This document shows, in pieces, positions 7,650 through 13,024 of a stretch of 13,024 nt of DNA. The translations under genes and the position numbers were made by a program. Each line of letters begins with the position of its first letter. The first letter of the stretch is position 1. The notes below the pieces were generated by a model. It had not been told where the DNA came from and searched no databases. It saw only the letters and a list, made by a program, of their open reading frames with translations. The DNA comes from an uncultured Mucispirillum sp. GTDB taxonomy: Bacteria; Chrysiogenota; Deferribacteres; Deferribacterales; Mucispirillaceae. The stretch is taken from positions 1-13,024 of the forward strand of contig CAMWVK010000014.1 in assembly GCA_947177675.1 (NCBI GenBank), read 5' to 3'.

Positions 7650-7677
7650 AGTATAATATAAAATATTTATATGTCAA
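7650..7677 (-). promoter_or_regulatory. Sigma-70 promoter of the met operon
   Basis: A perfect -35 TTGACA (7677-7672) and a -10 TATACT (7655-7650) are separated by 16 bases. Transcription would begin near 7643, just before the riboswitch P1 stem at 7640. Confidence 0.85.
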
Positions 7678-7814
7678 GTAAAAATATGTACTGTATCAAA
7701 TATTTTTTTGTAATGCATTTAAATTAACTTACTTTTTATTTTAAATATCTCTACGGACAAAATTTTATTACTGTTTAATAAATATCTTCCTGAACTTGCA
7801 GGCAATCAAAAGCA

Positions 7815-7885
7815 AATGGACTTATTCCATTACAGGATAATATATTTATTAATATAATTTAGCCCAAAGTTTTTGGGTAAGTCCA
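7815..7885. repeat. Nested inverted repeats downstream of flgH, multibranch structure
   Basis: TGGACTTA (7817-7824) and TAAGTCCA (7878-7885) form an 8-bp outer stem. Inside lie TATATT-TATT-AATATA (7841-7856) and CCCAAA-GTT-TTTGGG (7863-7877). A fourth hairpin, AATGGA-CTTAT-TCCATT (7815-7831), excludes the outer stem. The inner CCCAAA hairpin may slow transcription leaving flgH, but no T-run follows on either strand, so it is not called a terminator. Confidence 0.45.
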
Positions 7886-7906
7886 CAGCAAAGAATTTAT
7901 TATATG

Positions 7907-8632
7907 TTAAAATGGCCAGATAACATCTATAATTTTACCAAGCCAGCCTTTTTTAGTTGCCTGAGATAATGCACCAGCACCAGTATAAGTGATTTGAGCA
8001 TCAGCTATGGCACTTGATGATACAGTGTTTGCTGCATCTATATCTTTTTGTCTGACTATTCCTTTTAATGTGATAGTTTGTTTTTCCTGGTCAATGATTA
8101 TCTCCCTGTTTCCTTCAATCACTAAGTTACCAGAAGGCATAATATCAACAATTCTTGCAGCAATAGTTGCAGTAAATCTATCTGCCTTATTGCTTGAACC
8201 CTGTCCCTGATGGCTGTTGCCTGTTGTAGCTGCAATAGTTGGATTAAAACCTACACCAGAACCTAGGAAATTATTGACACCTAAATTTGATGGAAGTCCC
8301 AGCATTGCTGTAATATTAGCATTATATGTTGTAGATTTTGATGCAGAATTATTTGTAGAGTTTGAAGCAGAAGAAGCTTCCTCAATTCTAACAATTACAA
8401 CATCTCCTATTCTTCTTGCCTTATAGTCTAAAAATATAGTACCGCTTGAACCTACATCTGACCATAACGAAGGGTTTGGTTTATTTATTTCTGCTTCCTG
8501 CAGCTTATATGCTTCTATTTCTGATTTATACCCAGATGATGGGATAGAAGTAATAACATTATCATAATTTTTTGAAGCACATCCTGAAAGGAATGCAGCA
8601 ATCACTGCTAATAATATAATATTTTTTTTCAT
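7907..8632 (-). CDS. flgH: Flagellar L-ring lipoprotein FlgH
   Basis: The 241-residue protein forms the outer-membrane bushing around the flagellar rod. A lipoprotein signal peptide ends in the lipobox LSGC with Cys18. Family motifs follow: SLWSD (55-59), the DYKARRIGDVVIVRIEE stretch (69-85) and VRQKDIDAANTVSSSAIADA (193-212). It ends with GWL and a C-terminal WPF. The frame is open 63 bases further upstream, but that extension would precede the signal peptide and overlap a sigma-54 promoter, so the ATG at 8632 is chosen. It is separated from flgA by 425 bp and has its own promoter. The usual follower flgI is not downstream; the met operon promoter is. Confidence 0.95.
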   Translation of the reverse strand: MKKNIILLAVIAAFLSGCASKNYDNVITSIPSSGYKSEIEAYKLQEAEINKPNPSLWSDVGSSGTIFLDYKARRIGDVVIVRIEEASSASNSTNNSASKSTTYNANITAMLGLPSNLGVNNFLGSGVGFNPTIAATTGNSHQGQGSSNKADRFTATIAARIVDIMPSGNLVIEGNREIIIDQEKQTITLKGIVRQKDIDAANTVSSSAIADAQITYTGAGALSQATKKGWLGKIIDVIWPF

Positions 8633-8637
8633 ATATT

Positions 8638-8645
8638 CACCGCCT
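8638..8645 (-). promoter_or_regulatory. Ribosome binding site of flgH
   Basis: AGGCGGTG lies 5 nt before the ATG at 8632 and supports that start over the upstream one. It differs from the consensus AGGAGGTG at one central base, and flgA has the same variant. Confidence 0.7.
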
Positions 8646-8678
8646 AAATATAATATAATATCTTCTTGCAAGTATATA

Positions 8679-8695
8679 AGCAAAAAATATGCCAA
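8679..8695 (-). promoter_or_regulatory. Sigma-54 promoter of flgH
   Basis: On the - strand, TTGGCA (8695-8690) and TTGCT (8683-8679) are placed so that the GG and GC pairs are exactly 10 bases apart, as sigma-54 requires. Against the YTGGCACG-N4-TTGCW consensus only the CG after TGGCA differs (TA here). Transcription would start near 8668, giving a leader of about 36 nt that contains the flgH ribosome binding site. Confidence 0.7.
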
Positions 8696-8721
8696 TAAAG
8701 ATTGATAATATAAAAGAAACC

Positions 8722-8811
8722 TGCCTGAAATTACAGTTGTTTAATATTGGGAAGCAAAACAACCATAAGTCAGGCAATAGTAAGGAGGTAAAAATGTTAT
8801 ATTCACTATAA
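8722..8811 (+). other. Nested inverted repeat, consensus Shine-Dalgarno and five-codon frame
   Basis: On the + strand, TGCCTGA (8722-8728) pairs with TCAGGCA (8770-8776), and inside it GTTGTTT (8736-8742) pairs with AAACAAC (8757-8763). The internal loops are 7 and 6 nt and the apical loop is 14 nt. Five bases later comes TAAGGAGGT (8781-8789), a full Shine-Dalgarno match, then an ATG at 8794 opening a frame of five codons (MLYSL) that stops at 8811. A possible extended -10 (TGATAATAT, 8703-8711) lies just upstream. It may be a small regulatory transcript divergent from flgH, or a protein-binding dyad for the flgH sigma-54 promoter, or chance. Confidence 0.3.
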
Positions 8812-9057
8812 CTTCATATATTCTTATTAAAAATTCCTAAAACTGTTTTTCCATACACTTACTTATGCGGGAAAATATATCAGGTTTATTCCTGATTGTT
8901 TCTATACTCACAGCAAAGCAAAAGACCGCTCTTGCAAAAATCACTCATATATAAAATTTTTAAATATACACTTATTCACAGTAAATGCTGTCCCGCCACT
9001 ATTTTCTCATTATTCACTTGAAAAACGGCATATCCTGTGGCTGTTCATACAGTTTTA
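8812..9057. other. Intergenic stretch between flgA and the flgH promoter region
   Basis: No credible gene is visible on either strand. A hairpin ATCAGG-TTTATT-CCTGAT lies at 8879-8896. It is followed on the - strand by an AT-rich ATATATTTT, so it could be a weak terminator for the flgA transcript about 160 bases past its stop. A second imperfect stem is GCAAAAGA with TCTTGC (about 8917-8934). No remnant of flgI or flgJ could be read. Confidence 0.4.
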
Positions 9058-9912
9058 TTAAAAATCAGCTTTAACTATACCATTTCCAATATAACTGCCA
9101 CTGATTACTTTCTGTGATGTTAAGTTTCTAACAAGCACTTGCTTTCCAAGCATTGCATTTTCTTCTACTACACCCTGTGTTTCAATATGCAGAATGCCAT
9201 TTGATACTATAATTTTAACGGCTTCACCTTTTTTAAGTGCTGGTTTTTCCTGAACTATATCAGCAGTTATCACTTTACCAGCCGGCACTGCTCTTGATGC
9301 TGCTAAACTTTCAGCATTATCAGTGATTTCATTTTTTAAGTTAGTAACTTCTACGCTTACTTTTTTTACTTTTCCTGCCAGACTATCTCCGGCTTTTATT
9401 CTTTCAGTAGTAATATAAGCATCTTTATAGCCTTTCACATAGTAGTAAATTTGATATTTACTGTTACCAAGTTTTAATTGAGCATATCCGCCGCCAAGTT
9501 TAGAAGTATCACATGATATATTCATTTTAACATCAGGATTATCATAAATATCTTCTGATATTCTAAACTGGTCTACAACTATTTTCATATCAGGATATGC
9601 TTTTTTATACTCATTTTCTATGTATTCAGAAATCTTTTCATAGGAAAGTTTTTCCCACTGTCTTGCTACAAGCACATCATTTAAAACTGTTCCTTTTATG
9701 CCTGCATCATCTAAATGTGACTGAATAATATCTTTTGTAATTAATTTTTTACTGCCTGCTTTTATACCGCATTCTACTTTATTATGTGGAATATGGCTTG
9801 CAGTAAGCTCATCAAGATAGACACAGTCTTCATTAATTGTTATATGTTTCTGAGCAAATGTATAACCTGCACTAAAAATCAACATCAATACAATAAGTAG
9901 AAATTTTTTCAT
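9058..9912 (-). CDS. flgA: Flagellar P-ring assembly chaperone FlgA
   Basis: FlgA is a periplasmic chaperone that helps FlgI subunits form the P ring. The 284-residue protein has an N-terminal signal peptide (MKKFLLIVLMLIFSAG, likely cut after TFA at residue 20). The SAF domain spans about 163-225 (ITTERIKAGDSL, then SRAVPAGKVITADIV). The C-terminal FlgA beta domain (about 226-284) has the typical GVVEENAMLGKQVLVRNL and a final GNGIVKADF. It begins 11 bases after the flgG stop. The ribosome binding site AAGGCGGTG (9917-9925) overlaps that stop codon, indicating coupled expression. It is longer than E. coli FlgA (about 219), as in many other phyla. Its partner flgI is not in the window. Confidence 0.93.
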   Translation of the reverse strand: MKKFLLIVLMLIFSAGYTFAQKHITINEDCVYLDELTASHIPHNKVECGIKAGSKKLITKDIIQSHLDDAGIKGTVLNDVLVARQWEKLSYEKISEYIENEYKKAYPDMKIVVDQFRISEDIYDNPDVKMNISCDTSKLGGGYAQLKLGNSKYQIYYYVKGYKDAYITTERIKAGDSLAGKVKKVSVEVTNLKNEITDNAESLAASRAVPAGKVITADIVQEKPALKKGEAVKIIVSNGILHIETQGVVEENAMLGKQVLVRNLTSQKVISGSYIGNGIVKADF

Positions 9913-9923
9913 ATTACACCGCC

Positions 9924-10712
9924 TTAGCGTTTTAAGCCTGCAACTGTTTGAAGCATTTCATCACTTGTTTGAATTGCTTTTGAGTTCATTTCATAAGCTC
10001 GTTGACCTGTAATCATATTAACCATTTCAGTAACCATCTGCACATTACTTGTTTCTAAAAAGTGTTGTTTTACTTTTCCATATCCATCTTCTGATGGAAT
10101 ACCAACTTGTGCAGCACCTGATGCACCTGTCGCAAGATATATATTTTCACCAATTGATGCTAAACCAGTGGGATTTATAAACCGTGCTATTTCTATTTGA
10201 CCCAGTTCTGTTTCTTCATCTTCACCAGGTAATTTTACTGAAAAGATGCCATCACTTGATACTGATATTCTTAAAGCATTATCAGGAATATTTATACCAG
10301 GCTCTAAAAGGTATCCTTCTGGAGATACCACATCACCATTTGCATCAATAGAAAATGCACCACTTCTAATATATCCGATATTACCATCAGGTAATGTTAA
10401 TTGAAAATATCCATCACCTTCAATCGTTAAATCAAGTTCATTATAGGTATTATCATAGTTACCCTGCGAATGTATTTTTTGAATTGCAACTGTTGCAACA
10501 CCCATACCCATTTGAATACCAGATGGATGATTAATACCTGCTGCGGTAACTGCACCTGCCGCCTTAATATCTTGATACAAAAGGTCTTGAAATAAAATTC
10601 TGCCTTTTTTAAATCCGTGAGTATTTACATTTGCCAGATTATTTGACATATTATCAATATTCATTTGCTGTGCCTGCATGCCTGTAGCTGCTGTCCAAAG
10701 TGAACGAACCAT
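9924..10712 (-). CDS. flgG: Flagellar distal rod protein FlgG
   Basis: The 262-residue length equals the typical FlgG. The N-terminal rod motif is MSNNLANVNTHGFKKGR (22-38), after LWTAATGMQAQQMNIDN. FlgG-specific text includes the LFQDLLYQDIK segment after the motif, absent from FlgF. The C-terminus, with ETSNVQMVTEMVNMITGQRA and a final QTSDEMLQTVAGLKR, is the helix that pairs with the N-terminal helix in the assembled rod. There is no signal peptide, as expected for a substrate of the flagellar type III exporter. A strong AAGGAGG ribosome binding site (10720-10726) lies 7 nt before the ATG, inside a hairpin that also includes the flgF stop codon. It lies between flgF and flgA. Confidence 0.97.
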   Translation of the reverse strand: MVRSLWTAATGMQAQQMNIDNMSNNLANVNTHGFKKGRILFQDLLYQDIKAAGAVTAAGINHPSGIQMGMGVATVAIQKIHSQGNYDNTYNELDLTIEGDGYFQLTLPDGNIGYIRSGAFSIDANGDVVSPEGYLLEPGINIPDNALRISVSSDGIFSVKLPGEDEETELGQIEIARFINPTGLASIGENIYLATGASGAAQVGIPSEDGYGKVKQHFLETSNVQMVTEMVNMITGQRAYEMNSKAIQTSDEMLQTVAGLKR

Positions 10713-10739
10713 AGTATTGCCTCCTTACAATAATACTAT
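10711..10739 (-). promoter_or_regulatory. Hairpin spanning the flgF stop and flgG start
   Basis: On the mRNA, ATAGTATT (10739-10732) pairs perfectly with AATACTAT (10718-10711) over a 13-nt loop. The 5' arm contains the flgF stop codon TAG. The loop contains the flgG ribosome binding site AAGGAGG. The 3' arm ends in the first two bases of the flgG start codon. A ribosome finishing flgF would melt the stem, so translational coupling is inferred. Confidence 0.5.
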
Positions 10740-11500
10740 TGTGTTAAAATTTGTGATGCTGCTTTTTGACTGATTTCATCATGAGTTTGAACTACTTTTG
10801 CATACATTTCATAACCTCTTGATGCTTCAATCATACGAACCATTTCTGCAATCGGGTCTACATTTGCTTCCTCAATGTAACCTTGTTTTACACCTGCATT
10901 GTCTGCATCTGCTGGTTCAATATCTACTGCAGCAAACTGGTTTCTACCAACTTTTTGAAGCTGACGAACATCATCAAACTCCACAATCATAAGCTGGTTG
11001 CCTGCTATACCATTAGCATAAATCGTGCCAGTTTTATCCACTTCAAATCTGGCATTTTGGTCAACAACAATATTTGCAGTGCCTTGAGCATTTCTGCTCA
11101 TCACTTTAAATCCTTCTGCTGTAACAAGTTCACTATTATTATTTATAGTAAAAGCACCGTCTTTTGTGTAACGAATACCCCATGGAGTATCTATTGCAAA
11201 GAAAGCATTGTCCTGCTGAATAGCAAAATCAAATTTATTGCCTGTTTCTTTAATATGTCCCATCTCAAAGTTTGCAGAGTTTTCATGAAGAAGAACTACT
11301 GTATTTATAGTTTTGTTATAATGAGATTCTCTTATAAAATTCTGTGGGTATCTTTTATCTTCTGGTCTGTATACGGAAAAAACTGCCCTGTCTCTTTTAT
11401 AACCATTAGTATTCATATTTGCCAAGTTGTTTGAAATAGAGTCTACTCTATTTTGCTGCATTAAAAGTCCGCTTGCTGCTGTATATAATCCGTTTTGCAT
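10736..11500 (-). CDS. flgF: Flagellar proximal rod protein FlgF
   Basis: The 254-residue protein belongs to the FlgE/F/G axial family. Its N-terminus carries ISNNLANMNTNGYKRDR (22-38) and its C-terminus carries EEANVDPIAEMVRMIEASR and a helix ending AASQILTQ. The sequence after the N-terminal motif and its position directly before flgG identify it as FlgF rather than FlgG or FlgE. The product is exported by the flagellar type III system and forms part of the rod. It starts 4 bases after the stop of the lipoprotein gene. The AGG of its ribosome binding site (GAGGT, 11507-11511) lies at that stop, so both are in one transcript. Confidence 0.92.
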   Translation of the reverse strand: MQNGLYTAASGLLMQQNRVDSISNNLANMNTNGYKRDRAVFSVYRPEDKRYPQNFIRESHYNKTINTVVLLHENSANFEMGHIKETGNKFDFAIQQDNAFFAIDTPWGIRYTKDGAFTINNNSELVTAEGFKVMSRNAQGTANIVVDQNARFEVDKTGTIYANGIAGNQLMIVEFDDVRQLQKVGRNQFAAVDIEPADADNAGVKQGYIEEANVDPIAEMVRMIEASRGYEMYAKVVQTHDEISQKAASQILTQ

Positions 11501-11504
11501 AACA

Positions 11505-12125
11505 CTACCTCACTGTTCCAAAAGCTTGTGGAAGCCCTGATTTAAATAATTCTTCAAAACCTAATAAGGTAAGTTCCTGCACAGGTCTTGCGGCTTTTGA
11601 AGGATAATAGTAAAAGTTTTTATCAGATTTGCTGTTCACTACTACATTAGAGTAAAATACTGCTCTTTCATCCTGCTCCATAATGCTTATAGAGATAACA
11701 GATGAATTTGTGCCAGTTCTTCTTTCAGGAGATTCTGCAATATTTGTCATTAATATAAAATCAGCTTTTGAAATATCATTAGTAATAACTGCAAAGTTAT
11801 TCATCTGTAAGTATCTGCTTACAAGTGAGCTGTAATAAGTATCATAAGTTTTTTGATAGCTTTTTGTAATAATAGCTGGCATAACATATACCAGCGATTT
11901 TTCAGGTAGAACTTCAAATGGGTTTACATTAAAATCAGCAACTGTTGCTCTTGTTTTATCAATAACAAGTGATGACAGGTTAGTTTCCAGTTCGCCAATA
12001 ATAAGTAAAGGATAAAAACCTGTTGTGGTAAAGTTTAATGGATTAATAACTGCAACTGCACCGCCTACTGAGTTACAGCCACTAATAAGTGCCAGTATAG
12101 AAATAATTGTAATTAATCGTTTCAT
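11505..12125 (-). CDS. Lipoprotein heading the flagellar rod operon, possibly FlgO-like
   Basis: The 206-residue protein starts MKRLITIISILALISGC, a lipoprotein signal peptide with lipobox ISGC and Cys17 as the lipid-bearing residue. The rest contains a beta-alpha fold with the stretch SLVYVMPAIITKSYQKTYDT, then YLQMNNFAVITNDISKADFI, then strands around SVISISIMEQ. This plan resembles FlgO-type or related outer-membrane lipoproteins that in Vibrio and other genera stabilise the flagellum at the outer membrane, but the match is not strong enough to name it. The ribosome binding site is GGAGG at 12133-12137. It is the first gene after a sigma-54 promoter and only 4 bases before flgF, so a flagellar role is likely by context. 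Confidence 0.75.
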   Translation of the reverse strand: MKRLITIISILALISGCNSVGGAVAVINPLNFTTTGFYPLLIIGELETNLSSLVIDKTRATVADFNVNPFEVLPEKSLVYVMPAIITKSYQKTYDTYYSSLVSRYLQMNNFAVITNDISKADFILMTNIAESPERRTGTNSSVISISIMEQDERAVFYSNVVVNSKSDKNFYYYPSKAARPVQELTLLGFEELFKSGLPQAFGTVR

Positions 12126-12148
12126 AATATCGCCTCCGCTTTTCTTAT

Positions 12149-12165
12149 AGCAAGCAGCGTGCCAA
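12149..12165 (-). promoter_or_regulatory. Sigma-54 promoter of the lipoprotein-flgF-flgG-flgA operon
   Basis: On the - strand, TTGGCACG (12165-12158), four bases, then TTGCT (12153-12149) is a full match to the sigma-54 consensus YTGGCACG-N4-TTGCW. The expected start is near 12138, only about 13 nt before the ATG, so the leader would hold little more than the ribosome binding site. Flagellar middle genes are sigma-54 dependent in several groups, which agrees. Confidence 0.9.
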
Positions 12166-12194
12166 AACTTTAATACATTATATACTATTTTGTT

Positions 12195-12425
12195 TTATAT
12201 ATTTTTAATTAGATTCTTCGCCTGTTTCATAAGCCTGTGGAAATTCTGATTTCCACCCCCACATACTTGGGAGACTGAAAAAGGATAACAGCTTTTTCCA
12301 ACAAATAGGCAGGAAATAAAAAAGCTGACTAGACGGAAATTTGGCAGTCTTCGCAAAAACGGGGTCTTGCCCATATTAATGGCAAGCTGTTTTCTATACT
12401 TGGAGCGTAGTGTAGTAAAAAACAC
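12195..12425 (-). other. Hairpin-rich intergenic block of unknown nature
   Basis: Four dyads lie in about 150 bases. These are GTGGAAAT-TCTG-ATTTCCAC (12237-12256), GAAAAAG with CTTTTTC (12277-12298), AGAC with GTCT (12331-12350), and CTTGCC with GGCAAG extended by CAT/ATG across a one-base bulge (12366-12386). The - strand is open throughout this block as a 76-codon frame, but it has no ribosome binding site, is rich in Arg, Cys and Phe unlike the neighbouring proteins, and ends just before the sigma-54 promoter. It could be a structured RNA, a dispersed repeat or an enhancer region. Confidence 0.45.
12237..12256. promoter_or_regulatory. 20-bp perfect dyad, candidate enhancer site
   Basis: GTGGAAAT and ATTTCCAC flank a 4-base centre. 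The dyad lies about 99-118 bases upstream of the predicted sigma-54 start at 12138, within the usual range for NtrC/FleQ/FlgR-type activators. Two further GGAAAT half-sites are at 12312-12317 and 12335-12340. The same sequence would form a hairpin if transcribed, so the binding-site reading is not certain. Confidence 0.4.
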
Positions 12426-12537
12426 TCATAAACTCTGAAAAACAATTGTATTTATTAACTATTAATACTTATGTCTCATAAGCGAAGCGAAAAGTCTTAA
12501 CTTATAAATTATTTTTTAATAAAAGTATAAATAGTAG

Positions 12538-12565
12538 TTGAATATTATATTTTTCAAGGTATAAT
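12538..12565 (+). promoter_or_regulatory. Sigma-70 type promoter of the downstream sensor gene
   Basis: A -35 TTGAAT (12538-12543) and a perfect -10 TATAAT (12560-12565) are 16 bases apart. The start would be near 12572, leaving a leader of about 84 nt before the ATG at 12656. No sigma-54 or clear sigma-28 element was seen for this gene. Confidence 0.7.
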
Positions 12566-12655
12566 AAAGAGATTAAAAAGATAAATTTAGTATATGTGGA
12601 GAGGATATAGGCTGTTTATATGATAATGGTTTTTTAATAGTTGGGAGGGAGAAAA

Positions 12656-13024
12656 ATGAAACTAACTATTGCTCATAAAATTATTATATCTATATGCGGT
12701 GTGCTGGCATTTGCATTTTTAAATAGTGCCTTTGCTATATATTCAGAATACACTGCAGCAAAAACTTCTGAAAGAATAGGCAGAAATTATATTAACGCCT
12801 ATAAGCAGATGGAAACACTTTCACTAAATACACTTACTTTACAGGTTAATGTATTATCTTATGCTGTCAGTTTAAATGAAAACTTTTTTAATAACGCCCA
12901 AAATCTTATTAAAACTTTGCAAAAAAATGCAGATGATTATAAATCATTTGTTACAACTGAAGAAAATAAAAAATATTATATAGAAACTAATAAAATTATT
13001 GATGAACATTATAAACTTATGCAG
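12656..13024 (+). CDS. N-terminal part of a membrane sensor, probably a chemoreceptor (partial)
   Basis: The frame opens with an ATG preceded by a strong GGGAGGGAG ribosome binding site (12643-12651) and runs off the window after 123 codons. Residues 8-29 form one transmembrane segment after a short basic tail (MKLTIAHK). The rest is helical and polar, for example TSERIGRNYINAYKQMETL and later NAQNLIKTLQKNADDYKSF, resembling the four-helix-bundle periplasmic sensor of many methyl-accepting chemotaxis proteins. A histidine kinase or diguanylate cyclase with the same input domain cannot be excluded, because the signalling part is outside the window. Confidence 0.75.
   Translation, partial: MKLTIAHKIIISICGVLAFAFLNSAFAIYSEYTAAKTSERIGRNYINAYKQMETLSLNTLTLQVNVLSYAVSLNENFFNNAQNLIKTLQKNADDYKSFVTTEENKKYYIETNKIIDEHYKLMQ

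Noticed and set aside
7863..7877. Intrinsic terminator after flgH
   Set aside because: CCCAAA/TTTGGG is a stable short hairpin, but no T-run follows it on the - strand.
8633..8695. N-terminal extension of FlgH
   Set aside because: It would place 21 residues before a lipoprotein signal peptide and would overlap the sigma-54 promoter.
10883..11434. 183-codon frame on the + strand
   Set aside because: It lies wholly antisense to flgF, whose identity is certain, and encodes no recognisable motif.
12195..12425. 76-codon open frame on the - strand as a protein gene
   Set aside because: There is no ribosome binding site, the composition is unlike the neighbouring proteins, and the stretch is dominated by hairpins; reported as a structured block instead.
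1..13024. CRISPR array, insertion sequence, phage genes or RNA genes of the tRNA/rRNA type
   Set aside because: No regularly spaced direct repeats, transposase motifs, integrase, tRNA-like cloverleaf or rRNA signature was seen.

Overview
The window is about 13 kb of very AT-rich DNA from a motile, chemotactic Gram-negative bacterium. Evidence for this is the P- and L-ring genes flgA and flgH (an outer membrane is needed), two rod genes, one complete and one partial chemoreceptor, two sigma-54 type promoters next to flagellar genes, a nickel-responsive NikR, and a met operon under a SAM-I riboswitch. The combination would fit a Deferribacterota member such as gut Mucispirillum; Campylobacterota are a weaker alternative. 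This placement is inference, because there is no rRNA or marker gene to settle it.

Layout, left to right. Positions 1-2224 (+): a possible tail of an upstream gene, then nikR, then a membrane-anchored chemoreceptor with a C-terminal bacteriohemerythrin domain, closed by an intrinsic terminator. Positions 2447-4499 (+): a well-formed promoter placed so that its transcript should begin at the start codon of an exported SH3-like protein of unknown function. This overlaps by 1 nt a formyltransferase-family protein that has lost two of the three catalytic residues. A hairpin at 4506-4536 ends this unit and the opposing one.

Positions 4550-7677 (-): a sigma-70 promoter, a SAM-I riboswitch, metY, metX (1-nt overlap) and a 167-aa protein that looks like only the C-terminal half of a SAM-dependent methyltransferase (8-nt overlap). 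MetX makes O-acetylhomoserine and MetY sulfhydrylates it to homocysteine. The riboswitch should shut the unit when SAM is plentiful. The leader holds an 8-nt exact complement of the riboswitch P1 5' strand in the loop of a hairpin that abuts the metY ribosome binding site.

Positions 7907-12165 (-): flagellar genes in the order lipoprotein, flgF, flgG, flgA, a 425-bp gap, flgH. A near-perfect sigma-54 promoter precedes the lipoprotein gene, and a second one lies in the gap and should drive flgH alone. flgI and flgJ, which often follow flgH, are absent. An RNA hairpin at the flgF/flgG junction appears to couple their translation. Positions 12166-12655 form a divergent intergenic region with a cluster of hairpins and repeated GGAAAT half-sites, followed by a sigma-70 promoter and the start of another membrane sensor, probably a chemoreceptor, cut off by the window end.

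I saw no rRNA, tRNA, insertion sequence, CRISPR array or phage gene. The least ordinary items are the degenerate formyltransferase, the half methyltransferase in the metW position, the riboswitch leader architecture, the structured intergenic block at 12195-12425, and the nested inverted repeat followed by a consensus Shine-Dalgarno and five-codon frame at 8722-8811.
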